Source: an uncultured Geobacteraceae bacterium (GTDB lineage: Bacteria; Desulfobacterota; Desulfuromonadia; Geobacterales; Pseudopelobacteraceae). Taken from it: a DNA stretch of 52,531 nucleotides. This document shows, one piece after another, positions 8,339 through 20,800 of this stretch; the first letter of the stretch is position 1; each line of letters opens with the position of its first letter. The position numbers were made by a program, and so were the translations under genes. The notes beneath the pieces are model-generated. The model did not search any database. It worked only from the letters and a program-made list of their open reading frames with translations, and was not told the DNA's origin. Location: NCBI GenBank assembly GCA_903876875.1, contig CAIRBT010000026.1, forward strand, positions 1 through 52,531. The letters are read 5' to 3'.

Positions 8339-9787
8339 ATGCAATTAATATATGAACAATCAACCCCCGGTCGACGGGGGGTTAAACTGCCGGCTTCCGA
8401 TGTGCCGGTTGCACCGTCCCTGCCGGAGTCACTGCTCCGTGCTGAACGGGCCGGTCTCGCTGAGGTGTCAGAGCTGGACCTGGTACGGCACTTTACCAAT
8501 CTGTCCCGCCGGAACTTTTCCGTGGATACCAACTTTTACCCCCTCGGCTCCTGTACCATGAAATACAATGCCAAGGTGCTGGAAAACTCTGCCAACCTGT
8601 TTGCACCGTTCCACCCCATGACCGCCCTGCTGCCGGGTGGTGTGGAACTCTGTCAGGGTACCCTGGGGATGCTCTATGATCTGGGGCAGCTGTTAGCCGA
8701 CATTACCGGTATGGATGAGGTGACCACCCAGCCCCTGGCCGGTGCCCATGGCGAGATGACCGGCATCATGCTGATCGCCGCCTACCATGCCTCACGGGGC
8801 AATAAGGCTAAAAAGAAATATGTGGTGGTTCCCGATTCGTCCCACGGCACCAATCCGGCTTCGGCCGCCATTGCCGGCTATGAGATCATCACCGTGCCGA
8901 CCGCTCCCTATGGTGACATGGATCTTGAGCTGTTCAAGAAGGCCATGACCGATGAAGTGGCGGCGGTCATGATGACCTGTCCCAACACGTTGGGGCTGTT
9001 CAATCCCCACATCAAAGAGATCAGTGATATCGCCCATTCCCATGACGCCCTGATGTATTACGACGGTGCCAACCTGAACGCCATCATGGGGAAGGTAAAA
9101 CCGGGGGATGTGGGTTTCGACGTCATCCATGTCAATCTGCACAAGACCTTCGGCACCCCCCACGGTGGTGGTGGCCCCGGCTCCGGTCCGGTAGGGGTTA
9201 AAAGTGCCCTGATTCCGTTCCTCCCCCAGCCCCGTATCGTGATGGACGATGATGGCCTGTTACAGCTGGAAACCACCAACCAGGGTACCATCGGCCGCAC
9301 CGCCAATTTCTTCGGTAACTTCGGAGTCATGGCCAAAGCCTACGCCTACATCATCATGCTGGGGCGGGAAGGGCTGATCCGGGTCTCCGAACAGGCGGTG
9401 CTCAATGCCAACTACATCAAGGAACGGCTGAAGCCGTACTACGATCTCCCCTACGATATGACCTGCATGCACGAGTGCGTCTTCTCCGCCTCCAAGCAGC
9501 TGGCCCACGGGGTTCACGCCATTGATATCGCCAAGTTCCTCATCGATCGGGGTTACCATCCGCCGACGGTCTATTTCCCGATGATTGTCAAGGAAGCGAT
9601 TATGATCGAACCGACGGAGACCGAGAGCAAGGCGACCATGGACGCCTTCATCGAGGTAATGATCGAAGCGGCCCGGGAAGCGGAACTGAATCCCCAGGCA
9701 CTCCACGATGCCCCCCTGACCATGCCGATTTCCCGGCTGGATGAAACCAAGGCGGCCCGTGAACAAAAGGTCTGCTGCGTCGGGTGA
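8339..9787 (+). CDS. gcvPB: Glycine dehydrogenase (decarboxylating) subunit 2
   Basis: 482 residues from the ATG at 8339. An in-frame ATG at 8324 exists, but GAGGA at 8326-8330 sits 8 nt before 8339, and the family normally begins MxLIFEQSxPGRRG, matching MQLIYEQSTPGRRG here. The PLP lysine is Lys269 in HVNLHKTFGTPHGGGGPG. It pairs with GcvPA to form the P protein. It is the last gcv gene; a repeat cluster follows. No lipoamide dehydrogenase (L protein) gene is in the window. Confidence 0.95.
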   Translation: MQLIYEQSTPGRRGVKLPASDVPVAPSLPESLLRAERAGLAEVSELDLVRHFTNLSRRNFSVDTNFYPLGSCTMKYNAKVLENSANLFAPFHPMTALLPGGVELCQGTLGMLYDLGQLLADITGMDEVTTQPLAGAHGEMTGIMLIAAYHASRGNKAKKKYVVVPDSSHGTNPASAAIAGYEIITVPTAPYGDMDLELFKKAMTDEVAAVMMTCPNTLGLFNPHIKEISDIAHSHDALMYYDGANLNAIMGKVKPGDVGFDVIHVNLHKTFGTPHGGGGPGSGPVGVKSALIPFLPQPRIVMDDDGLLQLETTNQGTIGRTANFFGNFGVMAKAYAYIIMLGREGLIRVSEQAVLNANYIKERLKPYYDLPYDMTCMHECVFSASKQLAHGVHAIDIAKFLIDRGYHPPTVYFPMIVKEAIMIEPTETESKATMDAFIEVMIEAAREAELNPQALHDAPLTMPISRLDETKAAREQKVCCVG

Positions 9788-9820
9788 CAGAAAAATTTTC
9801 CTATGTGATTACCTGCCGTT

Positions 9821-10074
9821 GATGTGATTGTAGGGGCGACCCCATGTGGTCGCCCGGTTTTGACGTTGATCATATGAAATGGTGGTTACATCGAAAGGCG
9901 GGCACCCACATGGGGGTGCCCCTACCGGGTTTCCTGCGATGATGTGATTGTAGGGGCGACCCCATGTGGTCGCCCGGTTTTGACGTTGATTAAATGAATG
10001 GGGTTTACATCGAAAGACGGGCGACCACATGTGGGTAAAATCGAAAGGCGGGCGACCACATGGGGTCGCCCCTA
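9821..10074. repeat. Cluster of palindromic repeats (direct and inverted copies)
   Basis: A 50-bp unit, containing TAGGGGCGACCCCATGTGG, occurs identically at 9821-9870 and 9941-9990 (period 120 bp). Inverted relatives beginning ATCGAAAGRCGGGC occur at 9890-9924, 10009-10036 (degenerate 3' end) and 10040-10074. Each unit is itself palindromic around GGCGACC...GGTCGCC. The cluster fills most of the 355-bp gap between gcvPB and the lipM-like gene; no gene is supported there. It looks like a REP/MITE-like intergenic element that has duplicated, and may also end gcv transcription. Confidence 0.8.
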
Positions 10075-10142
10075 CGTTGGATTGTGGGCCGGTGATGTTG
10101 TCGCCCTATCCCCTGTGCAATTTCCTAACCGGATAACACCCT

Positions 10143-10982
10143 GTGAACAAACTTCCTATGACAGATACCGTATCCGCCACTCGTTGGCGTCTCATCGTAA
10201 CCCCCCCCCTCACCGGTGCCGAGAACATGGCCATTGATGAGGCACTGCTCCGCAGCTTCACCGGCCCGGCCTCCCTGCCGGTGCTCCGGCTGTATGGCTG
10301 GCAACCCCATACACTCTCCCTCGGTCGCTTTCAACAGGCGGCGGAGGTGCTTGATCTTGGCCGATGCCGTGACGCTTCCGTTCCGGTGGTGCGACGTATC
10401 ACCGGCGGCGGGGTGATCTACCATGGTGACGAAGTTACCTATTCGCTGGTCTGTGCACCGGAGCAGATTGCGCCGGTGTCGTCGGTGAAGGATTCCTTCC
10501 GGGTGTTGACCGGGTTTCTGCTCTCCTTTTACCGCTCGTTGGGGCTTGATGCTGCCTATGCGGTGGATGCCTCCCCCGAAGGAACCCGGCTGGGGGAACG
10601 GACGCCGTTCTGCTTTGCCGGTAAGGAGAGTTTTGACATTCTGGTCAATGGCCGGAAAATCGGCGGCAATGCCCAGCGACGGCTCAAGGGGACGATTTTT
10701 CAACATGGTTCGATCCCCCTGCTCAATCGGGCGGCGGCTGGCCTGGCATACATGCGTGACCGGAGCCCTGACTATGCCGCCGGGGTGGTCAGTCTGGTCG
10801 AATGTGGTGTGTCCGATACGAAGGAAGAGCTGATGGCCCGTCTGGAGAGCGAATTTGCCGGCCACTTTGCCGTGGAACTGCTTCATGACCGGCTCTCCGA
10901 TGAAGAACAACGTATCTGCGGGGAACTGCTGGCCGACCGATATGGGACGGATCTCTGGAATCTGAAAGGGGTGGACGGGTGA
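10143..10982 (+). CDS. LipM-like octanoyltransferase (lipoate-protein ligase A family fold)
   Basis: 279 residues from GTG 10143; ATG 10158 (giving MTDTVSATRW) is an equally possible start because neither has a clear ribosome binding site. Family motifs are NMAIDEALL, RRITGGGVIYH (residues 84-94) and KIGGNAQRR (Lys172 region). A cysteine at residue 157 in TPFCFAG occupies the place of the acyl-accepting Cys of LipM octanoyltransferases, which distinguishes it from LplA ligases. It should transfer octanoate from acyl carrier protein to GcvH. Its 3' end overlaps the GTG of lipA in a GTGA junction, so the two are translationally coupled. Confidence 0.8.
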   Translation: MNKLPMTDTVSATRWRLIVTPPLTGAENMAIDEALLRSFTGPASLPVLRLYGWQPHTLSLGRFQQAAEVLDLGRCRDASVPVVRRITGGGVIYHGDEVTYSLVCAPEQIAPVSSVKDSFRVLTGFLLSFYRSLGLDAAYAVDASPEGTRLGERTPFCFAGKESFDILVNGRKIGGNAQRRLKGTIFQHGSIPLLNRAAAGLAYMRDRSPDYAAGVVSLVECGVSDTKEELMARLESEFAGHFAVELLHDRLSDEEQRICGELLADRYGTDLWNLKGVDG

Positions 10983-11827
10983 ATATTACAAGAAAACCGC
11001 AATGGTTACGCAAAAAGGTTAACCGGGGTGACCAGCAGGAGATGCAGCAGTTGCTGGGGGAGTTGCGGCTTAATACGGTCTGTCAGCAGGCCCTCTGCCC
11101 TAACATTTCCGAATGTTTTTCCTGCGGGCAGGCAACCTTTCTGATTCTGGGAAAACTCTGCACCCGTCAGTGCAGTTTCTGTAATGTGGAGAAAACGGTT
11201 CCGTTAACGGTTGACCCCGGTGAACCGGAACGGGTAGCCGAGGCGGTGCGGCGTCTTGCACTCTCCCACGTGGTGATCACCAGCCCGACCCGTGACGACC
11301 TGCCGGACGGCGGAGCCGCACTCTACGCCGCCACGGTGGCGGCGACCCGTAGTGCTTCACCGGCAACCCGTATCGAACTGCTCATACCCGATTTTCAGGG
11401 GGCGGAAGCAAGCCTGGAAACGGTAATCGCCTCCCGTCCCGAGATTATCGCCCATAATGTGGAAACCGTACCCCGTCTCTACCAGATCCGCAGTGGTGCC
11501 GAATACGGTCGCTCCCTTGCCGTACTGCGTCGCTGTGCCCAACTGGCCCCGGACATCCGTATCAAGTCCGGTATCATGCTCGGTATGGGGGAAGGGGAGG
11601 AGGAGGTTCTTCAGGTACTGGAAGATTTACATAGAGCGGGCTGTAGCTACCTGAGTGTGGGGCAGTATCTGGCTCCGAGCCGTCAACATTTTCCGGTGCA
11701 GGAATATATCACACCGGAACGGTTCGACTCCCTCCGCGAAAAAGCCCTGGTCATCGGTTTCAGTCATGTGGAGAGCGGTCCCTACGTGCGCAGTTCCTAC
11801 CATGCCGGGAAGTATCTTGAGGGGTGA
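10979..11827 (+). CDS. lipA: Lipoyl synthase
   Basis: 282 residues, starting with GTG inside the stop of the upstream gene. Both cluster motifs are present: the auxiliary-cluster CQQALCPNISEC (Cys35, 40, 46) and the radical-SAM CTRQCSFC (C-x3-C-x2-C). It inserts two sulfurs into octanoylated carrier proteins, here most plausibly GcvH from the preceding operon. The stop codon is separated by a single base from the stop of the convergent glucan synthase gene. Confidence 0.95.
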   Translation: MNITRKPQWLRKKVNRGDQQEMQQLLGELRLNTVCQQALCPNISECFSCGQATFLILGKLCTRQCSFCNVEKTVPLTVDPGEPERVAEAVRRLALSHVVITSPTRDDLPDGGAALYAATVAATRSASPATRIELLIPDFQGAEASLETVIASRPEIIAHNVETVPRLYQIRSGAEYGRSLAVLRRCAQLAPDIRIKSGIMLGMGEGEEEVLQVLEDLHRAGCSYLSVGQYLAPSRQHFPVQEYITPERFDSLREKALVIGFSHVESGPYVRSSYHAGKYLEG

Positions 11828-11828
11828 C

Positions 11829-14800
11829 CTATGAATCCTTTGCCCCTTCATGTCCCATCCTGACACGTAGCTGATGATTCATCAGACCACGCTCCAGTGT
11901 AATAACCGCATCGTCCAGACGCCGACCATCCAGCTCCATCCAGGCGATACCCTGTTCACAACCATCCGGATTATCCACCAAAATTTCATAGAGAGCTTCA
12001 CCGTGGCGATAGTTGATGCTGAAACCGGGCCACGTTGCCGGAATAACCGGCTGGATCTGCAGTTGCTCGCCACGCAGCTTGAGACCTAACACCTCCTCCA
12101 GCCAGGCACGATACATCCAGGCCGACGATCCGGTGTACCAGGACCAGCCCCCTTGCCCGACCCGGCCGGGAAGTTGATAGATATCTGCCGCCACCACATA
12201 GGGTTCAACCCGGTAGTGCCAGGCCGCAGCCGCATCACGGGAGTGCTCAATTGGATTAAGAATTCGCAACAACTGGGCCGCACGCGTGCCATCTCCGGTG
12301 CGAGCCATGGCCATGGCCATCCAGATGGCGGCATGGGTGTACTGGCCGCCATTTTCACGGACACCGGGGGGGTAGCCATTGATATAGCCCGGTGAGGGGA
12401 GTGAATTGTTAAACGGGGGTTCGAAAAGGAGCACCACCCCTTCCGCTTCGTGTACGAGGTGGTGCCAGGCTGATTCAAGAGCCTGTGCTGCCCGCACCGG
12501 ATCGGCTGCTCCGGAGAGGCAGGCCCATGACTGGGGAAGTGAATCAATCCGGGCTTCCTGATTCTTTGACGAGCCGAGGGGGGAGCCGTCATCAAAGGTA
12601 CCCCGTAAATACCATTCACCATCCCAGCCTGCCTGCTCTATACGTTGGATCAGGGCATAGCGATCGTCCCGATAACTTTGCGCAAGTTCCGGTTTTTGAA
12701 GCAGACTGGACAATTCTGACATTCCCTGCAATAGCTCACAGAGGAACCAGCCGAGCCAGACACTTTCCCCTTTTCCCTCTGCCCCCACAAGATTCATGCC
12801 GTCGTTCCAGTCGCCGGTGCCGATCAAAGGGAGCCCGTGGGGACCGCTGGTAAGGCCGTAGAGCGTTGCACGCTGGCAATGTTCAAAGATGGTGGCACGC
12901 TCGAACGTGACTTCGGGCAATAAGAACAGCTCCGGCTGATTGTCCGCCAGGGGGGGCGCACTGAGAAAGGACACCTCTTCCTGTAAGAGCGTAAGATCAC
13001 CGGTTGTCCGCACGTATTGTGCAACCACATACGGGAGCCAGAGCAGATCATCGGAGATACGGGAACGGATACCGGCACCGGTTGGTGGATGCCACCAGTG
13101 TTGCACATCCCCCTCCCTGAACTGGCGGCTGGCGGCCAGTATAATCTGACTGCGTGCCAGCTCGGGCTTGACGTAAAGGAAGGCCATGACGTCTTGCAGT
13201 TGATCGCGGAAGCCGAAGGCTCCACCGGACTGGTAGAAGGCGGAACGTCCCCAGATTCGGCAGCTGAGGGACTGATACTGGAGCCATCGGTTCATCATCA
13301 GGTCGGTTGCCAGTTCCGGTGTGTGTATCTGTACGGTGCCAAGCAGGCGGTTCCACCAGGCGATGGTCTTGAGCAAGGACTGTTCGAACGCCTGCCCGTC
13401 CTGATACATCTGTACCACCCGGCGGGCTTCATATACGGATTCAGCCTGACCAAACAGACAGAGTATGTCCTGTTGCTGGCCGGGAGCCAGTTCAAAGGAG
13501 ATACGCAGTGCAGCGCACGGATCAAGTCCGGCACCGGTTCGCCCCGATAAACGGGTCTGCTCCATGGCGACCGGATTGGACAGGGAATGGTTGCGGCCGA
13601 TGAAGGCAGTGCGGTCGCCACTGAATGATTCGGCGGCGGGTGTTATCGACAGATAGACAACCCGCTGACCATACTCGGGGTGGTAGCGATTGCGTGCCAT
13701 GAGAGTGCTGCTTTCATCCTCCCAATTGGTTGAAACATGCATCTGGGAAGCTTCCCGGTGTTCGCCAATGGTTAATTCAACATAGTAGGTTACGGAGAGA
13801 GTCCGTTTTCGGGGTGAGGTATTGGTGAGTCGTAACCGTTGCAGCTTGATCGCTTCACCGCCGTTGTCGTCCACCGGTACCATGATGGTGAGTTCCTGGT
13901 TGATGCCGTTGCTGTTATGTTCAAAGACGGAGTAGCCGGCACCGTGGCGTGCCCGATAGGCGGCTTCTTCCCGGATAGGTCGTGCCGTAGGCGTCCAGAA
14001 AGTACCGGTTTCCTCATCGCGAATGTAGATCGTCTCAGTTGCCGGATCCAATACCGGGTCGTTTGACCAGCCGCTCAGGCGGTTGCGCTGACTGTTGCCA
14101 TACCAGGTGAATCCGGAACCGCTTTCACTTACCATGGTGCCGAAGTTTGGGTTGGCTATAATGTTGACCCAGGGAGCCGGCGTGTTGGTGTCAGGGCCAA
14201 GGTAAATGGCGTATTCCCGGCCATCGGGGGTAAAGCCCCCCAGGCTGTTGAAATAGTGCAGCTCCATAAACGGCAGGGGGGGGGAGGCATCCCGTGGCAG
14301 CCGCTTACGGGGTAACTTTTCCAGGAGGAGGGGAACTTCCGCCGGTGCCCCCAACTGCTGTGGCAGCGTCCCCCGTGCTGCCACCAGCACGATGCAGGCC
14401 ACCGCCTTGAGCAGTACGATATCCAGTTCCTTGATCTGTGATGTTTTTTTGAGAAAAATACCACCCGGTTGATTGGTGCCGTTAAAGAGTGAATGGGTCT
14501 GGATCAACCGTTCCAACCGCTCCTGAAGTGGTTGGTCATAACCGCCGGCCTCTTCATTGAGAATCACTAAGTCAGAGGAAAACCCGCGTAATCGCCAGTA
14601 GATATAGGCCTGGAGCATTTGACGGATCAGGCTGATATCCCGCTCGTCACCAATGGAAACCAAAGCGATCGGCAGGTCACCGGAGATGCCATAGGCCCAG
14701 AGTGACGCTTGCCCCTTGTTGTTCTCCACCAGTCGCTCGCCGGTGGCGCGCAGTAAGTTGTTCGGGAAAAGCAGATGGCTTGCCAGTTGTTGAAAACGGC

Positions 14801-17800
14801 GTGCTTCGTCCGGTTGGATATGGAGCATCTGCAGTTGCTGCTGGGCCGAGCCCCAGGCAAAATCCATGGCTCGTTCAGTGGCATGGTAATCACCATATTT
14901 ATTCATTAAGAGCATGATCTGATCACGGGTATGTCCGGCTGCAACAATGAGGGACATACGACAGTGCTGTCCCGGACGGAGCATGACGGTGCGTCGTATG
15001 CCAAGCATCGGATCAAGGACAAAGCCCTGACTGTTACCCGGTTCTTTCGTGGCACCCATTGGATTGGACATTGACCGTCCACGACCGATAAAACGTCCCC
15101 GGTCGGTTTCAAAACGGAACTCTTCGTGGCTGATGTTTTCGGAGAGGGTGGCGTCTAACGTCATGCAGTGAGCGACATAGAGTGGTGTTTCGGTTGTACT
15201 GCGTCCCCTCCGGTGGGCGAGTACGGCTTTCTGCTCTGCCACGGCTTCCGTTTGAATGAAGAGCTTATTGAAGGCGGGATGCTGACGATCGGCGTTATGT
15301 GGTGCCATGGAAAGTTCCACATAGCTGGTGATCTCCAGATGCCGGATACGGGTTGACCGGTTGATAAGCGTGATACGGCGGATTTCCACGTCATCTTCCG
15401 GAGATACCACCACCTCTGTTTCACAGTGGATTCCGAAATCAACCCGCCGGAAGAGTGCCCGATCCAGAGAAAAGCTCACGGAATACTCTTTGGCTGTGCC
15501 ACAGACAGGATGATAGGCATTTGACCAGAGTCGCTCCTGGTCACTCTCGTGAATATAACAGAAAGTGCCGTACTCATCAGAGGTCTGGTCAGAGCACCAG
15601 CGGGTCAACTCCTGTCCCATCCATTGACTGTAGCCACTGCCGCTGTTGGTAATCATGACGCCGTAACGGCCATTGCTGAGCAGCAGGGTTCGGGGAGTGA
15701 CGGTATCGGGCGTGGTGAAGATGATGCTCGATGGAGTAACGAGATCATCATCGGCTGCGGTTGGTCGACTCTGGCGGGTTGATACAAGCTGCAACGGGGG
15801 AAGTGTGGGAATACGTTCCTGAAGGAGTGCTTCAAAGGCTTTGACCCGGGGGTCATGGTGGAAACGGCGGGGAAACGGATTGCCATGGAGGAAATTGGTC
15901 AATGCAATAAAGGCCATTCCCTGATGATGGGCCATATAGGCACCGATGATGATGCCCCGTTTTCCTTCCCGTTGCACTTGTCTGCTGAAATCCATTGCCT
16001 CATAGAAGCCATACTCGGAAAGCAGCCCTAACTCCTGAAGCTTCTTGAGGTTTTTGATGCTTTTATCCGGTGAAATGTTGAGTGCCAGCATGGTCGCATA
16101 GGGGGCGATAACCAGCTGTTCTTCCAGGCCCCGCTTTAAGCCGAGTACCGACACACCGAAGGCTTTGTACTGATAGGTTTTTTCACGGTCAAGGTCTGCA
16201 AAGGCTGACTCGGAAATTCCCCAAGGGACATTACATTTTTGGCCGTAGCCGATCTGGATTGCAACCGCTTCCCTGGCCGCTTTGTCAAGGAGTGAGCTTG
16301 TATAGGTGCGCTGGAAGAGGAGTGGCATCAAATATTCGAACATGGTGCCGGTCCAACTGAGCAGCACCCGTTCCCGATGGATGGCACCATAGGGGCGGCC
16401 AAGGGAGAACCAGTGTTCCATTGGCACATCACCCCTGGCGATGGCGATAAAACTGCCGAGCCGTGCTTCACTGGCGAGGAGGTCGTAACTTGAGGTGTCG
16501 AGCATATCAACCGAGACGTTGAAGCCGATGGAAAACAGCTTCCGTTTCTTCTCATAGAGAAAATGCATGTTCATGCCTGCCGACAACTGCTGGATGTTTG
16601 TCAGGAGACAATCGGCCTGGGCAAGAACCTCACCCGCCGCCCATTGTGCGGCTGAGAATGCCGTGAGGAGCCGATCCAGCCATGGTATCAGAGAGGCGCA
16701 GTGTGGCGATGAATTCCCCCGTATTTCTTTCAACAGATTAATGGAAATGACCTGATTGAGTGCCAGTTCACTGAGGGAGGGAGCCTGCTGCAAATCCTTA
16801 CGGATGGCCAGTAACGCCGCTGGTCCCAGAAGAATCAGCTCTTCAAATGGCTTTTCTGCGAGAATATCGATCCAGCAGAGAAAGTGACTGCTGTGATGTT
16901 GCCATGCGGCAACCTGCTGGGCAAGTTCTGCCCCCCACGGTTCGTCCTGTGTGGCGGAAACAACGTCGCTAACCGCGTCTGTTATACGTCGCTGCAGCTG
17001 GAGCAGCCCGATGGCACTGGTTGGTGGCTTAGCCACTTTCTTCAATAAGGTTTCAATGGCAAACTGTCTGGCATCGGAGTGCTCTTTCCCCGATGACTGT
17101 GTGAGGATTTCACCGGTGTCGGTCAGACCAGAGAAGAGTCTGTCGTTTAGGAGTGGTGTGGTTATCAATTCCAGTAGCCCCTGTTCCACTGTCCAGAGGG
17201 CACCGAGCAGGTTGCCGCTATCAACCGTAGACACATAGCGAGGCTCAAGGGGGGCGAGGGTCTGGATGTCATACCAGTTCAGCAGGTGACCTTTGTGAAG
17301 CTCCAACCGGTTCAGAGAAGTCATGGTATTGGTCAATAGGGTAATCACCTGACCGATTGTCAGATAGCCGCAATCATGGGCTGCAAGCACAGACGTCATC
17401 CAGAGGCCAATATTGGTCGGGCTTGTGCGCATGGCGAGCCGCTCTTGATGAACAACCTGATAGTTGTCCGGGGGGAGCCAGCACGAGTCTGCGGTAACAA
17501 ACGTCGAAAAATAGCGCCAGGTGCGGCGGGCAATATGCCTGAGGAAATGGCGATCCGCTTCCGATAGTGGATGGGTCGGCTGCTCTGCCGGTCGCAGATT
17601 AAGCAGCCAGCCAAGCAGCGGGGAGATAAGCCAGAGCATGAGCCAGGGGGTCGCCTGCAGCAGGCTGGTTGGAGCGGTGAACCAGATGAGTCCTCCGGTG
17701 CCGATGCTGAAGATGCTTCCCAGAGTTAGGCTGGTGATGAACAGGGTCTGGCGTCGTGAGGTGCTCCAGTGATTGGCCTGGGCGGTCCACTCCAGAAGGT

Positions 17801-20800
17801 TGTGCCGGGAAATCAGCCGCCGGTAACAGACTCGTATGATGGCATCCAGGGTCACCACTGTCTGATGTGGCAGCAGGGCGGCATCGACGGTTGCCCGCAT
17901 CAGATCGTGGAGCAGTTTCGCCGGTGAAAAATATTTCAACCCCTTGCGGGTGGTTGCCATGGTAAATGGTTGTGCCAACGGATGGAACAGCAGTTGGGTA
18001 CACACCACCAGTGAGGAAATGGTGCCGACCTTCGCCGAAATGAACCATGACGTGATCAAGAGGGCAAGGCTGGTGGCCGGCAATAGACTGCGGCGAAGGT
18101 TATCGAGAATCTTCCACCGGTTGAACAGCGAGAGTGGGTTTGCCCTTTTTATTCCCGACGCGTGTGGTACGTTCGGAAATAACCATCCGGCAATCTGCCA
18201 GTCACCGCGAATCCACCGGTGGGTTCTCCGGCTGTAACTCTGGTACCCTTGGGGAAATTCATCATAAAGTTCGATATCGCTGGCAAGGCCGACCCGGACG
18301 TGGGCACCCTCAATCAGGTCATGGCTCAGCACCCACTCTTCCGGGAATTGGCCGGAAAGAACCCGGCTGAAGGCGCGCACATCATAAATTCCCTTGCCAT
18401 GATAGGAGCCTTCTCCGCTCAGATCCTGATACACATCGGATACTGCCTGAGAATAGGGATCAATACCGACCGCATCGGCAAACAGGCGACTGAAGGTGGA
18501 AGCGGTGGTGCTCTGGAGGGTGGGGCTCACCCGTGGCTGGATCAGGGTGTAGGTACCGGCCACGATGGCACCCGAGGCATCAAAACGGGGTTGATTGAGG
18601 GGGTGCGCCAGGGTTTCAACCATACGGCGTGCCGTAGCGTGGGGGAGCTGGGTATCACTGTCTAGGGTGATTACAAAACGAACATCTGCAAGACGCAGGG
18701 GATCGCCAACGTAGACGAGTCGGGGAGCCGCTTCGGGGCGGGTACCGTCGATCAAACGGTTTAATTCCTCCAATTTACCCCGTTTACGTTCCCAACCGAT
18801 AAATTTCTGCTCCGATTCGCTCCACGTCCGCTCCCGATGGAACAGAAAGAAACGCTCGCTGCCATGGCAGCGATTAAGCTCTGCAATAGACTCAATGGCA
18901 CCATTCAGTAGTTCATTGTCTGTACTATGGGTACGTTCATCGCAGTCGATATAGTCGGTGAAGAGGCTGAAAAACAGGTTTTCTTCTTTGTTGGCAAGGA
19001 ATCTGATCTCCAGTTTTTCCACCTCAGAGCGGACCGTCTCACTGTTGACCAGCATCATTGGCACCACGACCAGGGTGCGGAACTCATCCGGTATTCCGCA
19101 GGTCTCAAAATCCATTTTTGGCAGGGGACGGGGGGGGAGGAGCCGTAAAACCAGATAATTTATGATCTCAATGGCCAGTTGGCTAACCGGAATTAACAGA
19201 AGTAACAGCAGGCCGATGCGGATGAGCGGCGGTGGACCGGTATGGCCAAACAGGGCAATCATAATCATAAACAGGGTTGCCGTTGCGACAATGCCGGAAA
19301 CATAGAGCGGCGCATGGTAGCGGTAGATCATCTCCAGCGTGCGATAGCGCAACGACTCCCGGCAGGAGAGCAGTGTGACCAGTTCAGCCCGTCCCTCGCC
19401 GGAGAGCCAGGCACCCACATGGGTACGTCGTTCATCGGGCGGTGTCATATGGGCAGCCTGTGTTGCCAGCATGATGACCCTTTCTGCTACCTGCTCTTCA
19501 CTTTGACCCGACGCAACGGCAAGCTCTTCAATGGCTCGACGACAGCGGTCACGGGTGGCAAAATCCATGTGTGGGTATACGCCACAGGGATCGCAGCGGA
19601 GCAGGCGTTCCACCCGGCTGAGTTGTTCAAAGAGTTCCCGCCAATCCAGAAGAGCCAACAGACGCAGGCTGGTAAAGGCATTGCCGCAGGAAATCTGCTC
19701 GCGGGTCTGTCGGTTCTGCTCGCGCAGGGTGACCTCGTGCAATGGGCTTTTCAGCGCACGTTCCAGCCAATTCTGTACGGGTGCCAACACGGTTCCTTCA
19801 TCGTAGAGCAAGCTGACCAGCTGGGCCGCAAAGTAGGGGGTTGGTGTCAACTCCGCTTTGGCCAACTCCGCCAGAATGGCAAACAAGTGTGTTGAATCCC
19901 GTCTGTTTGCGGCAATCAAACGATTCGCCCAAAACTCTGCCAGCTGCCGTTCTCGCAGGTCGGCCAGTGCGATAATGGCAAGGTTTTGAATGTTTTCTAT
20001 GAGGGCAATACGGAGCATCTGGGGAATTGCCCAGAGTTCACAGATAGTTAAGGTGCGTACCGTCTGATAGGTCTCGATAAAGCTGAGGATGTTCTCCTGG
20101 TCAAGACGCAGTTCGGCATGGGATACCAGATTCATTGCCAGAGCATAGATGCAGGGGAGTCCCTGATAGGGATCGGCTGCCAGGGTGGGAAGCTGTTGGT
20201 AAAAACGTCGGGGAAGGTTAAGCAAAACGTCCCGGGCATTTTTCTCCAAAATATATTCGTTATCAAGAATCCAGTCGGCTGAAGGTGTCGCTTTCTGTTC
20301 AAGGCGACTTGCCGCAGTGAGGTCGGCACAGACCAGTCGTACCAGTTGGCGTGACTGTTTGAGGCGTTTCAGAATCTCTGCGGTACGATGTGGCTCAAAA
20401 CAGATTTGCTGTTCTCTCGCATGGTAGAGCGAGTGCTCAATAATCTGTTCCGGAGACAGCTTGATCCTTGGCCCCGTTGCCTCTGCAAGCCATTCACGCT
20501 TGGGGTGAACTATAAAGAGTGCCGGAGGCGTATCACCATTTTCCCTCAGTAAAGCAACCGGTCGCTGCAGCAGTTCGACCGGTGCCTGAAGAATTAATAC
20601 CGATTCACCCGGTACGAGCCAGCGGGAATAATTGCCGATTATTTCGGTTGCGACGCCGATTCTGTTACGGCGGAGTGTGCAAAAGGCGGTGAGGGCACCG
20701 ACAGTAGCTGAACAACAGACTAGTATCGAGGGGGGGAAGTATCCCCAAAACGGCAGTAATGCGGACCACCCTCTGAGCTGAAGAGCAAGTGCGGCACTTG

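Noticed and set aside
9821-10074. Repeat cluster as a CRISPR array
   Set aside because: Units are palindromic, mixed in orientation and unevenly spaced, and no cas gene is present.
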